A stretch of DNA of 39,618 bases from Gymnopilus junonius (GCA_015501075.1 JADNYJ010000302.1:1-39618); one strand, 5' to 3'. Counted from the first letter of the stretch, positions 18,396-29,004 are shown. The notes: generated from the letters alone by a model not told the origin. Made by a program: numbers and translations.

Positions 18396-20606
18396 TCACT
18401 CCATATCTTCCACACAACCCCCTGATCGAACATCTCCCATTACCAATCCCATTAACTCTCTAAGCTTCTTCACTTGGGGCTTAGGTAGTGCCTTGGTCAA
18501 CAGATCTGCAGGCATGTCCTCTGTTCGAATATAATGGGGCAGAATCCTTTTCATCTCTACCTGATCCCGCAACCAGTAAAAGCAAAGATCCAAATGCTTC
18601 ATTCGCCCATGATGTTCTGGATTCTTTGCAACAGACATGGCTGACTGATTATCCATATACAACTTTGCAGGTGTAGTAGGATGATAGCCCAATTCCTGTA
18701 ACAGATTCTGCATCCATCTTATCTCCATGCCAGCAGCTCCTCCAGCAATGAACTCTGCTTCTGTTGTCGACCTAGTGACCACAGGCTGCAGTTTGCTTCG
18801 CCATGAAACAACCCCTGAACCAAGCTTAACCATGTATCCACTAGTTGATTTGCCACAGTCCTTGTCCCCACCATGATCAGCATCACAATAAGTTGCAAAC
18901 AAGTGATTGCCAATCTCTTCATCAGGACCATACTCTAGCTTCATATTAACTGTGCCCTTCAAATAGCGGAACAGGTGTCTGACAGCCTTCCAGTGGGTCA
19001 TTCCAGGATTGGAATTAAAGCGGGCTAATACACCAACAGTGTATGCAATATCAGGATGAGTCATGGTAGCCAGATACATGAGGGATCCAACGGCGCTTAT
19101 GTATGGGATGTCTTTCATTTCCATCACTTCATCCATAGTCTTAGGACTTTGCTCAGAGGTCAACTTTGAACCAGGCACTATAGGTGTGCCAATTGGTTTG
19201 CAATCAGCCATATTGAACTCTTCCAGCTTATTGATGATGTACTGGCGCTGAGCCAGGTACAATTTGCGATTCTTGCGATCTCTGGTTACTTCAACACCTA
19301 ATAAGAAGTGGGTTTCACCTAGATCTCTTAGTTTGAATCGCTTGCCGAGTTCAATTACAAAGTTGTCCAGCAATTCCTTTGACTTAGATGCCATAGTAAT
19401 GTCATCAACAAAGACAGGTACTATGACTTTGATGCCATCTCGGTCATAGATGTAGAGTGAGGCATCACTATAGGTCTTCCTAAACCCAAGATCAGACAGC
19501 ACCTTTCCTAAGGTCTCACCCCACAAGCGTGAAGCCTGCTTTAACCCATACAGGGACTTGTTGAGCTTACAGACATGATTCTTTCCACCCTGCTTGAATC
19601 CCTCTGGCTGCTGCATATAGATCTCCACATCAATATCACTGTTAGTGAATGCATAGGAGATATCTACTGAACGCAATTCCATATCCTCAATAGCAGCCAG
19701 AGCTAACACAACACGCACAGTTGCCTGACGCATAGTTGAAGCAAAGGTTTCAAAATAGTCCTGCCCAGGTCGCTGGCTAAAGCCCTTTGCAACCACACGT
19801 GATTTGAATCTCTCAATTGACCCATCTGCATTGTACTTGGTTTTAAATACCCATTTACACCCAATAGCATTCTTATCCTCAGGAAGCTCCACAATAGTCC
19901 ATGTTCCATTTTCCAGATGCCAGTTGTATTCTTCCAACATGGAAGCCTTCCATTTATCAGACTCATCAGATGAAATAGCCTCCTTATATGATTGAGGGTC
20001 AGGTTTGCCACCATGCACAACATGTGCATCTTCAAAATCCTCATCATCATCATCCCCATCATCAAGGTCAGGGTCAGGTACTGCTGATGTACGATTGCGA
20101 GCAACTGTCCACCATTCAGTAGGAGGATGTGGGGCACGTTTAGACCTTCTCAGAGGCAATGGCCTATCATCAGAGTCTGATAACTCAACTGGATCAACCT
20201 CATTTCTGCGGCGGTGTCTAAGTCTAGGAACAGGAGATGGCAGTGCTTCATGCTCTTCTTGAGGATCATCATCCAAATATTCAAGCCCAGGTGATTCAGC
20301 TCGTGGTTCATCAAGTTCAGGTTCTGGTTTGACTTCTTCTGGTTTCCTAATAGCTGGCTGACGCACAGGCTGTACAATGGGTTCTGCTGTAGGCTGAACC
20401 TCTAATTGTGGCAGAAGATTGTCACTGACATTAGATGGTGCATCATCATTTTCCTGCATTGGAACCAGTGGGCGTGGTTCTGTTGGAGGAGTTCCTGAAT
20501 CTGAATTAGGTCCTTGCAATAGTTGGCCACCAAATGTGTAGCGCTCATCAAAATCTGCACGTTCACAGATAATGATCTTCTTAGTTACGGGTTGTAAAAC
20601 TTCCAT
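18396..20606 (-). pseudogene. Copia-A RT and RNase H (long open frame)
   Basis: A 736-codon open frame covering the acidic Pro-rich linker, RT and RNase H. RT: SYKEAISSDESDKWKASMLE, GCKWVFKTKYNADGS, SVDISYAFTNSDIDVEIYMQ (motif A), YGLKQASRLWG and PVFVDDITMASKS (motif C reads FVDD rather than YVDD). RNase H: TYCDADHGGD, RSTTEAEFIAG, YMDNQSAM and MKHLDLCFYWLRD. All four catalytic clusters are present and this segment has no internal stop. It is the best-preserved pol piece in the window, but it is cut off from integrase by a frameshift. Confidence 0.9.
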
Positions 20607-21559
20607 CCCTTGTAACCATCAGGATACCCAATAAAGATACACTTCTCCATATGAGAACCTAACTTCTCCCTCTTGTCCCGCTGAATATGAACATATGCAA
20701 CACATCCCCAGACCCTCAAATGACTCACACTTGGCTTGCTTCCATGCCATCCTTCATAAGGTGTTTTACCAACAAAGCAGATGTGGACAACGATTCACAA
20801 CTGTACAAGTGCAGCTAGACACTCAACCCAAAAGCGTTTCGACAGACCAGATTCTTCAAGCAGTGCCACAATCCTTTCTGCAAATGTCCTGTTTGTTCTC
20901 TCAGCTACTCCATTTTGCTGAGGTCGATTACGAACACTATGTTCCCTGACAATACCACAAGCATCCATATAGTCACAGAATTCCTTAGACATGTATTCAC
21001 CACCTTTATCATCTCTGAAGCGCTTGATCTTTTTACCAGTCAAGTTCTCAGCATATGCTTTGAACTTCTTAAAACAAGTAAACTGGTCACTCTTGTGCTT
21101 CATAGGCATTAATGCCTTAAAGCGACATGAGTCATCTACAAAAGATACCCAATAACGATAGCCTTCGTGAGAGATAACACCAAGATCATGCACATCAGAG
21201 TGAATTAATTCTAGGAGTTCTGTAGCTCGATGCTGTGAAGGAAGAAAAGGATTTGCATGCATCTTTCCAGCCAAACAGGGTTCGCAGATTGGATCAGGCT
21301 TTGCCTTGGAATCCAGTACCAAACCATCAACCATATCCTTAGATATCATAAGCTTGATATCATCATAGTTGTGGTGTCCAAGCTGTTTATGCCATAAAGA
21401 CAAGTCAAGGGGCAGTGTAGAGGCCAAATGCACATTCTCCATTATATCTACTGTTGAACCATCTAGATAACCAATATCATCCTCAGCAATAGAAGCACGG
21501 AACAATAGTTGACCTTTCTCAAGGAAGTCCATCTTTGGCAGAAGAAATATGAACATCAA
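20607..21559 (-). pseudogene. Copia-A integrase
   Basis: Zinc region WHKQLGHHNYDDI...ICEPCLAGKM (HHCC), then HSDVHD (first Asp), RDDKGGEYMSKEF (second Asp) and RPQQNGVAERTNRT (Glu). It ends at AALVQL with a stop near 20795. Downstream pieces (KTPYEGWHGSKPSVSHLRVWG, MEKCIFIGYPDGYKGWKFYNP) continue in other frames between 20607 and 20794, so several small deletions break the C-terminal third. Confidence 0.88.
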
Positions 21560-22745
21560 TTCCCTTGTACTTAGTCAAATAGAGAACAGCAAGAAGGTTA
21601 TTACGTAAGGCAGGTACATGTAAGACTAGTAAATAATACATCTCTATATTGTTTCCCATCTATTACAGGTCTAAATTTCACATAACCAACACCTTCAGAA
21701 TAGATAACTCTATGATCGCTAGTCTGATTGGGACTCTATAGGGGGTATAATTGCAGATCCAATTACGGTGTGGGGTCATATGAGAAGTGGCTCCTGTATC
21801 AGTGTTCCATTCAAACACATTAGAAGATGTAGCATTTGCCTCCAAGTCAGAAACAGCACTTGCCTTGCCAGCGCTCTCCATAACATTCGCTGCCCGTTCA
21901 ACCTCTGCCTTTTTAGCACCCTCAATGTTGCTCTTAACCCTTCCTTTCAGCTCATTAAGGATAGGGCAGTCTGATATCCAATGACCCTTATTATGACAAA
22001 AGAAACAAGTGATGTCTTTTGCCTTCTTGTCCAAATTGCCACTGTGCCCACTTGAAACTCCATGGCTGTGATAGTTGTTTCCATTGCTTGGGCCACCCTT
22101 CTTCTTCTTCCAATTGTTGCCACCTGTCTTGGCAACACTAGCTGACTCCTGACGTTGATGATTTAACTCGTCACTTCTGAATGCTTGCAGAATTGTACCC
22201 TTGTCAAGTTTCGGCATCAACAACAATGATGATGACAAGACACGGTATTCCTCTGGTAAGGCACGGATCAGTGCCATGCATTGGAGCTCTTCATCCAGCT
22301 CTTCAATAGTGAAGGTAGCTGGGCGCAGGTTCTGAATGCCTGCATTGACTTCTCTATTCTGAGCCCCAATTGCATCAAGCTTTCATCATCCTGTTTTCTG
22401 ATAGAAAACAGGTCGTCATATGCATTAAAGCGTGCGCCAGGCTTCTTTGATAGGTGGGCAGCCTCTAACAATGTCCACATCTTGACTGGGTCATCTTCAT
22501 GCCCTCTGAAGTGCACCCTCTGATCACTCTCTACCAAGAGATAGATCTCCCCTGCTGCCTTCTCAGCCTTCGCTTCCCACTTATCCTGCCCTGCTACATC
22601 ACTAGGCAAAGTCTCCTTGCCAGAGACAAGCCTCCATAGCCCATTTCTCATCAGCCATGGCCCTCATCTCACCACTCCATTCAGGATAGTTTGAATTGGA
22701 CAATGGCTTGATTCTAGCCATAGTGTCTGAATTGCTTGCAGACAT
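21560..22745 (-). pseudogene. Copia-A Gag and protease
   Basis: Start at 22745: MSASNSDTMARIKPLSNSNY, then YPEWSGEMRA. An extra base near 22656 shifts the frame. It resumes with MRNGLWRLVSG and KKPGARFNAYDDLFSIRK, and a missing base near 22350 shifts it again before CMALIRALPEEY. The CCHC knuckle is CFFCHNKGHWISDC. The protease motif EWNTDTGATSHMTPH follows. The frame is lost again near 21705 and 21560. The domain order (UBN2-type Gag, knuckle, DTG protease) matches copia. Confidence 0.87.
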
Positions 22746-22921
22746 AATTCCCAATTTGACAACAAGTGTAGTCAAGTATAATTCAAGTGTAATCAATCAC
22801 AGGTGTGATCAATATAATCCAACTTCAAGATTTGAACTAGGTTTAATAGTAGTTCAATATAAGCCCACAGAACACAGTTACTAGCAGTATGCAACTCAAT
22901 CAGTTATGCCAAGTTAGAGCT
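22746..22921 (-). other. Copia-A leader
   Basis: About 175 bp between the primer site and the gag ATG, with no gene visible. It is much shorter than the Copia-B leader. Confidence 0.55.
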
Positions 22922-22935
22922 CGGGGCCCATAACC
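22922..22935 (-). other. Copia-A primer binding site
   Basis: On the minus strand GGTTATGGGCCCCG follows the 5' LTR directly. It shares its first 14 bases with the Copia-B site, so both families use the same internal initiator tRNA-Met priming site although their LTRs are unrelated. Confidence 0.65.
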
Positions 22936-23443
22936 TGTTAGACTTGCACAAATAAGCAAGGATCTGTGTAGTTAACACAGCTCAACCAACTAGTATGCTC
23001 AAGTACAGCAATCACTGAGAATCACAGAGTATAACTCAAAATGCTTATAACTTGTTCAATTCAAATCGTAGTGTCTTGCTTTCGCTTGACATAGTAGGAA
23101 ACATAGTATCTAATGTAGCTACGTGCCCAAAAACCGCGAGGCGTGACAAAACACCCAAAATGTGGACAATTCGAAAATGTCAAAACACAAACGTACTTTA
23201 AATGCCATGTATGCTATATCACTAGAACCGGATTTTCGACCTGATTTCAGATCTCAAATCCGTTTTCCGAAATTCTAACTCTACGCCGAGTAATTCGCAA
23301 AATACTAGTGAAAACGCGACCAAAAGCAGAAACTTAGTAAACTACAAGTGTCCAAATGAAGTGAAACTAATTCTAAGTCTATTCTAAAGCTAATCTAATG
23401 TTTATAGAACATTGTTAGAAGTGTTTGATCACTACTTCTAACA
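22936..23443 (-). repeat. Copia-A 5' LTR (508 bp)
   Basis: Same length as the 3' LTR and, by eye, one substitution apart with no indel. Confidence 0.95.
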
Positions 23444-23448
23444 ACCCT
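23444..23448 (+). repeat. Copia-A target site duplication, right (ACCCT)
   Basis: Matches 17833-17837. L7 ORF1 resumes right after it with TTCTGCCTCTGG. Confidence 0.93.
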
Positions 23449-25004
23449 TTCTGCCTCTGGCAGGCGTATTCCACCCATCGGAGCTTCGAGCACCAAATCT
23501 CCAACCCCTGAGGGTTCCTCGTCCTCTCGATCTGCTCGAGAGCGATATGCTTCAGCCACCCCCGCTCCTCGTGAGCGGGAGGAGACTGAGTCTCGGTCAG
23601 CGATCCACTCGCGGGCCACTACTCCCATTGCCTCGAGGGCCTCATCCCCCGATGTTTCCATGGGGGAGGATGATGATACCGTTCATTTTCCACTCCCAAG
23701 TGCTTCTCCAGAGCCGCAGCCTACTTCCCTTTCCCTCACGGGATCGGAGGGGGACTGGGTTGCTGTGGCGGAGTCACTGAAGACCATTGGTTCATTTATG
23801 ATGACCAACGGCCCTTCTACTTTATCAGGGGCAGATCGCTCTGATTATGTCGGTCTTTTCACTAAGATAGTGAACTCGATCAATACTTCCCCTTGGGCCA
23901 AGGAGGCCACGGGTGTCAGCGCATGATCGCCGTCTCTTAGATGGTCAATCGTCCGTAATCTCATCGATTCTGATAGTTCCCTAGCAGACCTCATGTATCG
24001 AGACCTAGCGAAGACTCGAGGGGAGGCCCCTGCTCCCCCTCCTGAGCCCTCATCTTCCCAGTCCACCCCTCCAAAGCAGACTGGCCCTCCAGCGGACCCT
24101 GCGGAGCCTCCCAAGGCACCCACTCCTGCTCCTGCTCACTCCAAGCTTCAGCCTCGCAAACAGAAGGCCAAGCTGGTCCAATATCAGAGGCCGCCCCCTC
24201 CAGGGCCCCCTCCCATTCCCCTCTCCTCTCATCCCAAGCGCTCCTTCGCCTCGAAACTCCGGACACCATTTCCGGGGTCCTCGACCCGCGGGGTCGCTTA
24301 CTAATCACTATTTTGAGCATGCAGTCGCTCAAATAGCACCACAAACCTGGACCCGGGCTGCTTCAGGCCCAGGCCCAGACCCTGGTCCCAGTCCCTCCCA
24401 AGGCCCGACTAGACCCTCAACCCCAGCCAAGTCTAAAGGGCTGGACTTTGTCACGGTGGGCCCGACGCGCCGCCAAGTTCTCATGGTGTTCAATGACCAT
24501 GCGCCGATGAACGTCATACTTGCTACGCTGGTTGATGAGATCAACTGGATGATGGCCCTCGACCGATTCAATATTCGGATCACCTCTGTGGAGCCCGCCT
24601 ATCGGGGGTGGGCTCTACACACCAATCACGTACCCACGACTGATGAGCTTATGCTCCTTCGGGGTGCGATCTATAATGTAGTCCAAGGCACCTCCGATGC
24701 TAATAAGGAGATGACACCTTGGGTCGGACTTCCGATGTCCAAAGCCTTCCTGAAGGTTTTGGACGTCCCCTATTACACGGATGTCTTCCAGAGGACTCCC
24801 ACCACCATCGCCGACATTGAGAGAGCGCTCGAAAGGGCCCCTCTCTTCTCGGGCATTCCTTTTGCGGGGCATGCACGCCTCGTACGTCAATCAGCAAAGA
24901 GCTCTAAGTTCGACTGCTACTTTGAGATCTGGGACTCCCAGACTGGACGAACCGCGAAGACGCTCATTAACAAAGCTTTTCGCTACAAGGACGAGCTGCT
25001 TTAA
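23449..25004 (+). pseudogene. LINE ORF1 (L7), lacking zinc knuckles
   Basis: Ser/Pro/Arg-rich N-terminus (ASATPAPREREETESR, SMGEDDDTVHFPL) and a conserved block SEGDWVAVAESLKTIGSFMM. A TGA at 23924-23926 follows GVSA, and L9 has the same TGA. Next come a Pro-rich stretch (PPPEPSSSQSTPP, RPPPPGPPPIPLSSHPKR) and, after a shift near 24300, the folded region MNVILATLVDEINWMMALDRF, YRGWALHTNHVPTTDELML and SKFDCYFEIWDSQTGRTAKT. It ends at DELL followed by a stop. The nucleic-acid-binding knuckles seen in L9 are deleted. Confidence 0.82.
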
Positions 25005-25037
25005 GTTGTTAACTTACTGAATGTGTATTCTGATGAC

Positions 25038-25042
25038 AAACA
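25038..25042 (+). repeat. Copia-B target duplication, left half (AAACA)
   Basis: The LINE reads GATGACAAACA up to the LTR here. The matching right half AAACACACAGC follows the LTR at 11716. The intact LINE (antisense near 30970-30985) has GACAAACACACAGC once. Confidence 0.75.
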
Positions 25043-25207
25043 TGTTAGAGTGACTCTCACATGATATGTTACATGTCACAGAGTAGTTACATTGTAGCTA
25101 AGTCCTCCTGAAGTCCTTAGTTCTTAACTCTGGACTTCAGGTGAGTAGTACATAGTTTCTCCTTGTATTTAGTTAGTTCTTAACTCTGGACTTCAGTCCT
25201 TCTAACA
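25043..25207 (+). repeat. Copia-B 5' LTR (165 bp)
   Basis: TGTTAGAGTG...CCTTCTAACA, the two-motif form. Confidence 0.92.
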
Positions 25208-25222
25208 GGTTATGGGCCCCGG
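25208..25222 (+). other. Copia-B primer binding site
   Basis: GGTTATGGGCCCCGG directly after the LTR, as in B2. The leader to the gag ATG (25223-25786) holds no gene. Confidence 0.65.
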
Positions 25223-25786
25223 CATCTGAGACTGCAGGAATCAACTCTATTCATTTTCTTTGCACTCTAGCAGATTGCTGCTTCGCAACTTCAATGCACA
25301 CACGCATACATGTTCCCGGCCACGCCTACGCAGTTATATGCAGATAGCTACCCGGACAAACGTGCAAACTGCATTGCTTCAATTTGACCATTGAGGACTC
25401 AATTCAACTTCGCTTCACAATGTGCCCATTCGTTCTCGCACACATTCACAACTTCGCATACTGAGTACTGGTATTACCGCTATTCACATTGCCTTGTTTC
25501 ACATCGTTCCAACTGCTGGTCCTCGAGTTATCATCGAAGATTGTCTTGCATCTCAACTCAGTGAGATCAGCACTTCGTTCATCTTTGCGCATTTCCTCGC
25601 CTACGCTCTTGCCGCATTCTTTGCAACGTGGACTATCTGTTACGGGTCACACCCTTGACGTGCCTGCTTCATTGCATCCTCATTCGATCACCTCGTCATT
25701 CACAATCAACACTTATTCCTATAAAGTGTCAACTCTACTACTTTGCCTTTTTGCCTTTTTGCCTTTTCAGCCTCATTCTGCCCACT

Positions 25787-28252
25787 ATGAACACCAACTC
25801 CACTCCTACCTTCCACAAACTCTCTGACACCAACTATGGCACCTGGAACGGTGAAATGGAGGCCTGGTTCCGTGCAACTGGCCTGTGGCACATAGTGTCT
25901 GCTAAGCAAGCTAAGCCCAGAATTTCAACCTCACCCACTGACTCAGACCTTGAAAAAGTGGAGATTTGGGAGCAGAAAGCAGACAAGGCAGCTGGGATAC
26001 TGTTCTTGATGGTGGAGGCACCACAGAGGGTGCATTTCAATGGAATCAGGGACGATCCAGTGGCAATGTGGAAGGCTTTGGAGGACATCCATTTGCAGAA
26101 GAAGCCAGGTTCTAGGTTCAATGCCTATGATGACCTATTCTCCATTCGCAAATTAGAGAAGGAATCACTGCAGGCCCTTCTCAATCGAGTTGACACTGCT
26201 CTGCAGCAAATTAGAGACCTCAGACCGAAGGATTTCAGTCTGGAGAAGTTGGATGAGGAGTTGGCTTGCATGGCACTCATTAGGGCCACGCCTAAGGCGT
26301 TCCGGCCCATTGTGCTCCTGAACACCCTTGGCAAATTGGTTGAGAAAATGCTTTCCAACTGCATTCAATTCGATGCTGTTAAGCATGATGTCTTTCACCC
26401 TAATCAACTTGGTGGTGTGCGTCAGCGCTCCACTGAGGATGCAGGCTTGCTCCTCATGCACCTGGTGCATGCAGGGTGGGCTCGTGGCTTAAAGACCAGT
26501 GTCATTGCCTTTGATGTGGCACAGTTCTTCCCCTCCCTCAATCACGAAGTGTTGATTGCAATTCTCAGGAAGCAGGGCTTCCCCCCTAACGTGGTGGGGT
26601 TCTTTTCATCATACTTGGTCAGCCGTTCCACATCTTATGCCTGGAACAGTTTTCAATCTGACCCCCGACAAGCTGATGTCGGGGTGGGGCAGGGCTCTGC
26701 TTTGTCCCCGGTTCTCTCGGCACTATTCCTCACACCAGTGCTGAAACTCTTCATGCAGAATGTGTCGGTCTCCGATACCACTCTGCTCTCTTACGTTGAT
26801 GATGGCACCCTCATTGTGCAGTCAAAGACCCTTGATGCCAACTGCATAGCCCTGAAAAGGTCCTATGTGGTGATTTTCGAACTCTTCACAAAGTTCGCCC
26901 TCGCTCTTGAACACGACAAAACGGAGGTATTCCATTTTGATCATTCTCACTCGGAGTTCAATCCATCCATGGATCTAGGGTATGCTCCCTACACCCGTGA
27001 CAAACATCTGACGCCCAAGCCATTCTGGCGGTACTTGGGTTTCTTCTTTGACTGGAAATTGACATTTCATGAACATGTCCGGTATTACTCTACCAAATCC
27101 TTCACCACTGTTAAGGTGATGAGGATGCTTGGTAACTCGTCTAGGGGGCTCACGCCCATGCAAAAGTGTCTGCTTTACAGGTCTTGTGTGTTGCCTATTG
27201 CAACATATGGCCTCCGACTGTGGTTCTTCCAGGGCGCTAAGTGCCAGGGGACCATCAAACTACTGACCAGCATACAGTGTCATGCTGCACTCTGGATCAC
27301 CAGTGCATTCCGCACCTCCCCTACAGGAGGGATCGAAGCCCTTGCTGGCCTGGTCCCTATCAACTTCATCTTGAAACGTGCTGCCACAGTAGGTGTTCTG
27401 CGCATGGCAGCCCTCTCGGACACTCATCCAGTGCGCTCCCTTCTGAGTGCGCCTTTTTCCAAGGGAGCGACTCCTCACCCTCGCTCTGCTGCCTTTATGA
27501 CTGCCCCACAATGTGCTAAGGTGCGGGGTACTGTTATGGACGTCGATGACATGCTCCATGTAGTCAGTGAACCTCTGGAGCCATTTGCCCCAGAGGCTCG
27601 TCTAGGCGGGCGATTCCTTGAGCTACATCACGGAATTCACTTTGATATCACTCCGGCACCCAAGGATAAGGTTGGGCTTCAGCGCGAATGGTTGGACCGC
27701 TTCTGGGAAGCTTCAAAGCAGGAACCGTCCACTCTGGTTTGTGTTGGCAATGGTAGTCGCCCCACTGACCAGAACAAGCAAGCTATTGCAGCTTCGCTTG
27801 TGTTTCGCCAAGGAGCTGAGGTGCATGCATCTCGCTATGCGGCCGGGAGTGCTCTTGCAGAAGATGCTGAGCTATACTCCCTTCATACTGCAATTGTCCG
27901 GGCTTGCACCATGGACAATTGTGACTACATTGTTATCATGTCGGATTCCACCAAGGCTTTGGGGAGTCTGCTTGATGCTTCCATGCATTCCGGCCAGGGT
28001 CATTCCTTGGCCATTATCTGCGCCCTTACAGAGTGGTGGACCAGAGGCCCTGACTGCCACATCTCCCTCCATCATGTCCCATCTTCTTTGAAGTGGGGCA
28101 TACACTATCAGGCTCACCTCATGGCGACTGAGCTTTCTGTAGCGGTGGGGCCTAACACGCCACACTCACTTGCATCGCTGCACAAGGCAGCTGATGATAA
28201 TCCAGGGGAAGGCTGGCTAGAGTTGTTCCAGCAACCCTCGTACTCAGGGTGA
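25787..28252 (+). CDS. Chimeric frame: copia Gag joined to LINE RT and RNase H
   Basis: 821 codons without a stop. Residues 1-166 are Copia-B Gag (MNTNSTPTFHKLSDTNYGTW to CMALIRA). From residue 167 the frame is LINE ORF2: PIVLLNTLGKLVEKML, AFDVAQFFPSLNHEVL (motif A), GVGQGSALSPVLSALFL (B), LSYVDDGTLIVQSK (C) and YLGFFFDWKLTFHEHV (E), then RNase H. In RNase H the first Asp is Asn (VCVGNGSRP, codon 27749-27751), while AEDAELYSL and IMSDSTKAL are present. It ends at a TGA that replaces a CGA after PSYSG. The Copia-B LTR and leader lie upstream, so it could be transcribed. Start chosen by match to B2 Gag. Confidence 0.75.
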   Translation: MNTNSTPTFHKLSDTNYGTWNGEMEAWFRATGLWHIVSAKQAKPRISTSPTDSDLEKVEIWEQKADKAAGILFLMVEAPQRVHFNGIRDDPVAMWKALEDIHLQKKPGSRFNAYDDLFSIRKLEKESLQALLNRVDTALQQIRDLRPKDFSLEKLDEELACMALIRATPKAFRPIVLLNTLGKLVEKMLSNCIQFDAVKHDVFHPNQLGGVRQRSTEDAGLLLMHLVHAGWARGLKTSVIAFDVAQFFPSLNHEVLIAILRKQGFPPNVVGFFSSYLVSRSTSYAWNSFQSDPRQADVGVGQGSALSPVLSALFLTPVLKLFMQNVSVSDTTLLSYVDDGTLIVQSKTLDANCIALKRSYVVIFELFTKFALALEHDKTEVFHFDHSHSEFNPSMDLGYAPYTRDKHLTPKPFWRYLGFFFDWKLTFHEHVRYYSTKSFTTVKVMRMLGNSSRGLTPMQKCLLYRSCVLPIATYGLRLWFFQGAKCQGTIKLLTSIQCHAALWITSAFRTSPTGGIEALAGLVPINFILKRAATVGVLRMAALSDTHPVRSLLSAPFSKGATPHPRSAAFMTAPQCAKVRGTVMDVDDMLHVVSEPLEPFAPEARLGGRFLELHHGIHFDITPAPKDKVGLQREWLDRFWEASKQEPSTLVCVGNGSRPTDQNKQAIAASLVFRQGAEVHASRYAAGSALAEDAELYSLHTAIVRACTMDNCDYIVIMSDSTKALGSLLDASMHSGQGHSLAIICALTEWWTRGPDCHISLHHVPSSLKWGIHYQAHLMATELSVAVGPNTPHSLASLHKAADDNPGEGWLELFQQPSYSG

Positions 28253-28971
28253 CAATTTCTGTCACTCACCAACCTCGACGGGGGTCGACTCGAACCACGG
28301 GCCAAATGAGGTGGTCCATGGCTTCAAGCTGCAGGCGGTGACTTGACTCTCTTTACAAGGGTCACTCGCACCATCACCAACCATGCTCCCATCGGGGAGT
28401 ATTACTCTCGATTCAACATCCCTGAATCCACCAGGTGCGAGTGTGGCTTCCATACCCAGACCCGCGACCACCTATTCCGATTGTGTCCCCAACATGATCG
28501 TCATGACTATCCAGTCCACCTGGATCAGCTCATATCCTTCTTGAAGGCTAACCCACAGCGTTTGCCTTCAACCGCCCCCCTCGGGGTGTCGGATAACTTG
28601 GTTGGGCAAGGTAGGTGCTGTTCCTGCTGGCTGGATTCGGCGGGTTGGGGTGCGCTCAGAACAGAGTCCTAATACTTGGCAGGCTTTGGCCTTGCTGGGT
28701 TGAGGGTGGGGGTCTGGGTTCTGGAGCTTTGGCACTATCGACAGACAAGTGTGGCCCCCTGCTTCGGCGACCCGAAATGGTCTGCCTTCAGTGGCTAACA
28801 CAGTATGCGCCATCCTGGGCTATCGGGGTTTTGGCCTAGCGGGCCCCCACTGTTTTGTGGTCCTAAGTTGGCCCGCGGAGCCAGTCTCCACTAGGTGTAG
28901 TTTAATGGTAGATTACTTGGGTGTATGTATATCTGCGACCGGACTGCTTTCGCGCACCGGTATATAAATCT

Positions 28972-29004
<33 letters not shown>
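26287..29004 (+). mobile_element. LINE copy L8, 5'-truncated with poly(A)
   Basis: RT, RNase H, finger, 3' UTR and 27 A residues (28978-29004). It is the only copy with a full-length RT domain. The 3' UTR lacks the GGGCCC-flanked block, as L1 does. The sequence after the poly(A) is not Copia-B gag in plus orientation, so no target duplication with the left edge is found. Confidence 0.88.
28253..28674 (+). pseudogene. LINE ORF2 C-terminal finger (after two stops)
   Basis: Downstream of the TGA at 28250-28252 comes the QFLSLTNLDGGRLEPRAK stretch, then the second TGA shared with other copies (28303-28305). LTLFTRVTRTITNHAP and CECGFHTQTRDHLFRLCPQHD follow. A one-base deletion near 28553 (ANPQRLPS instead of ANPTAFAF) moves the frame into the 3' UTR. 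It is non-functional on its own. Confidence 0.78.

Larger units (their letters stand above)
17838..23443 (-). mobile_element. Copia-A, complete Ty1/copia element (5606 bp)
   Basis: Two 508-bp LTRs, a 5-bp target duplication, a primer binding site and a polypurine tract frame Gag, protease, integrase, RT and RNase H in copia order on the minus strand. The LTRs differ by eye at a single base (C at about 17927, A at about 23025), so insertion is recent. Yet the coding region has at least five frameshifts. It is clearly a different family from Copia-B: no LTR similarity and about half-similar proteins. Confidence 0.96.
23449..25042 (+). mobile_element. LINE copy L7, continuation (ORF1 and endonuclease scrap)
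   Basis: ORF1 continues from codon 15 to about 25003. The sequence then jumps from ORF1 just upstream of the zinc knuckles to the middle of the endonuclease (a TTGTTAACTTACTGAATG stretch), losing roughly 0.8 kb. It stops at 25042, where the B4 LTR begins. The last five bases are AAACA, matching the first five of L5. Confidence 0.87.
25043..26286 (+). mobile_element. Copia-B copy B4, 5' part (LTR, leader, gag start)
   Basis: LTR 25043-25207, primer site, leader and the first 166 codons of gag, nearly identical to B2 over 1.24 kb. At about 26286 the sequence changes from gag (CMALIRA) to LINE RT (TPKAFRPIVLLN), with one or two shared bases at the join. No second LTR belongs to this copy. Confidence 0.88.

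Noticed and set aside
18346..18425. Second LTR-like boundary near 18411
   Set aside because: The CACAACCCCCTGAT similarity is a repeat of the polypurine region only; the real LTR end at 18345 is fixed by the match to 23443.
23993..24304. Pro-rich plus-strand frame as a separate host gene
   Set aside because: It is the middle of LINE ORF1, homologous to the antisense sequence near 32440-32710 in L9.
24050..24344. Antisense Gly/Arg/Trp-rich frames opposite ORF1 (also 32369-32721)
   Set aside because: Shadow frames of the Pro-rich ORF1 segment with no independent support.
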